Program-made: the position numbers and the translations under genes
Part shown: positions 6,259-7,403 of the stretch, one piece after another
Layout: the number at the start of each line of letters is the position of its first letter
Numbering within the stretch: the stretch's first letter is position 1
The notes under the pieces: generated by a model
Database searches by the model: none
Seen by the model: only the letters and a program-made list of their open reading frames with translations
Told to the model about the DNA's origin: nothing
Assembly (NCBI GenBank): GCA_013044365.1
Contig: JABEUP010000009.1
Span: forward strand, 1 to 7,403
From: Acidimicrobiaceae bacterium
GTDB lineage: Bacteria; Actinomycetota; Acidimicrobiia; Acidimicrobiales; Acidimicrobiaceae
Reading direction: 5' to 3'
DNA length: 7,403 nucleotides

Positions 6259-7403
6259 CTACTTGCTTTTCACCATGACAAGCGAGAGGCCGTCCTTTTT
6301 GATGGAGACGAACCTGTGGTTGTCACGGGTTGCGAGTTCATAGATCAGCTCTGACAAAGGCCGGTTGCTGGTTAGGTGATGCCTTAGGGTGGCGGCGCTT
6401 CCCACCACGTCCAGGGCATCGTCGCCGACGACTGCCAGCAGTATCAGGTCTTCGTCTGATATGTCCTTGCCGTACCTTTGCCTGAGTTCGGCTATCGTCG
6501 GCTCCCATGGTTCCAGCATCCCGATCTCGGCTGCCCTTGGACGGTTCAGTATCTTGTCGCGGACATCCTGGTCCATCACATCGGGGGCCTCTCTCCCGTG
6601 ACGCCCCAGGGCGTATTCGATGGTTGCGTCGGTGACCTGGCGGTACCTCTCTCCGACTATCACATTGATAGCCGCCTGGGTGCCTACTATCTGTGAAAGC
6701 GGCGTGACCATGATCGGATAGCCAAGCTCGGCCCTGACAAGGGGTATCTCCTCCAAGACTTCGCCTATCCGATCCGCCACCCCTGCCAAAGAGAGCTGGT
6801 ATTTCAAATTGGAGATCATCCCCCCGGGAACCTGGTGGCTGTAGAGCTTGTGGTCGTACTCGTATGGCATGCCGATCTGAAACTTCTCCCTTTTGGCTAT
6901 GAATTCGAAGTACCCACTGGCCGGTCTGAGCGCCTCTTCGTCTATCCGGGCATCAAAGCCAAGGGCTCGGAGATTGGCCGCCACGTTGTAGATGGAGGGC
7001 TGGGAGTTGGCGTTGGCGAGTGGGGGGACTGCGGTATGTATCACCTCTATCCCAAGCTTTGCAACCTCAAGGGCATTGATCGGACCGAAGCTGTTGTTGC
7101 AGTGCCCGTGGAACTCCCAGGTGACACCGGGAGAAGCAGCCATCACCTTGGGAATGAGTTGGCGTATGCGCTCGGGAGTCAGAAGTCCGCCAACGTCTTT
7201 GAAACAGAGCCGATAGGGATTGAGTGCTGCCGCTTCACTGGCTTTGCGTACAAAGTATTCATCGCTATGACGGGGGGAGACAGAGTAGATGATGTTTATG
7301 ATCGGTGTCATGGCGAGCTTATTTAGGCGGTCAACCTGTTCTTTCAAGGCTGAATAGTCATTCCAGTTGTTCCCGGTGCGGGTATAGCGGATCCCCAGAT
7401 CGA
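6259..7403 (-). CDS. Carboxyltransferase subunit, pyruvate carboxylase/oxaloacetate decarboxylase type, 5' end cut
   Basis: The frame is open from the right edge to a TAG stop at 6259: 380 codons visible, and roughly the first 100 residues are outside. It should transfer CO2 from carboxybiotin to an acceptor, probably a 2-oxo acid such as pyruvate. Counting from the first complete codon, the HMGL-like barrel shows the lysine that binds the metal after carbamylation in relatives, Lys68 (CFKDVGGLL), and the metal-ligand pair His98-x-His100. The PYC/OADA conserved domain follows with HQVPGGM (189-195) and VTPLSQIVGTQA (232-243), where the first Thr and the Ser match catalytic positions of pyruvate carboxylase. 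The barrel motif HGHCNNSFGP and the later ANANSQPS differ from the usual HTHDTSG and GLTSQPS types. The protein ends in LVMVKSK with no biotinyl domain, so the downstream AccB-like carrier must supply biotin. No membrane subunit for a sodium pump is seen. Confidence 0.9.
   Translation of the reverse strand, partial: DLGIRYTRTGNNWNDYSALKEQVDRLNKLAMTPIINIIYSVSPRHSDEYFVRKASEAAALNPYRLCFKDVGGLLTPERIRQLIPKVMAASPGVTWEFHGHCNNSFGPINALEVAKLGIEVIHTAVPPLANANSQPSIYNVAANLRALGFDARIDEEALRPASGYFEFIAKREKFQIGMPYEYDHKLYSHQVPGGMISNLKYQLSLAGVADRIGEVLEEIPLVRAELGYPIMVTPLSQIVGTQAAINVIVGERYRQVTDATIEYALGRHGREAPDVMDQDVRDKILNRPRAAEIGMLEPWEPTIAELRQRYGKDISDEDLILLAVVGDDALDVVGSAATLRHHLTSNRPLSELIYELATRDNHRFVSIKKDGLSLVMVKSK

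Noticed and set aside
6835..7326. 163-residue plus-strand open frame
   Set aside because: Antisense to the carboxyltransferase, which has strong family motifs; a shadow frame.
6227..7377. 12-base GTTGTTCCCGGT at 6227-6238 and 7366-7377
   Set aside because: One copy is inside the carboxyltransferase coding sequence and the other before accB; with no longer shared context it is best explained by chance.

Overview
The window carries six protein genes that can be read with confidence, plus one very short membrane-protein gene. Base composition is near-balanced to slightly GC-rich. Genes are compact, starts are mixed ATG/GTG with Shine-Dalgarno sites, and there are no introns or RNA genes, so this is bacterial chromosomal DNA. 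The gene content (DUF6282 hydrolase, medium-chain zinc dehydrogenase, Kv-beta-like aldo/keto reductase, split biotin carboxylase) suggests an environmental bacterium. Chloroflexota or a similar metagenome-sampled phylum is my best guess, but the sequence does not prove it.

Layout, left to right. A zinc-dependent medium-chain alcohol dehydrogenase (minus strand, C-terminus cut by the left edge) lies 58 bp downstream of a DUF6282-type metal hydrolase gene (minus strand); the two look like one transcription unit. A long gene-poor stretch (about 1963-3198) follows. It holds a 48-codon two-helix membrane protein of the lmo0937/DUF5670 type on the minus strand, and a surprising number of inverted repeats. 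Next is a complete aldo/keto reductase on the plus strand. From 4323 to the right edge a tight minus-strand operon is read in the order carboxyltransferase (N-terminus cut by the right edge), biotin carboxyl carrier protein, biotin carboxylase.

The three carboxylase genes together form a complete biotin-dependent carboxylase. AccC-like protein loads CO2 on the biotin of the AccB-like carrier, and the pyruvate carboxylase/oxaloacetate decarboxylase-type carboxyltransferase passes it to an acceptor, most likely a 2-oxo acid such as pyruvate. The carboxyltransferase has no biotin domain of its own at its C-terminus, so the separate carrier must serve it. The dehydrogenase, aldo/keto reductase and DUF6282 hydrolase fit small-molecule catabolism, but the substrate cannot be read from the sequence.

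No CRISPR array, transposase, tRNA, rRNA or phage gene was seen. I did not find convincing evidence of a wholly new system. The most interesting items are the divergent split carboxylase, the hidden small membrane gene and the palindrome-rich intergenic region.
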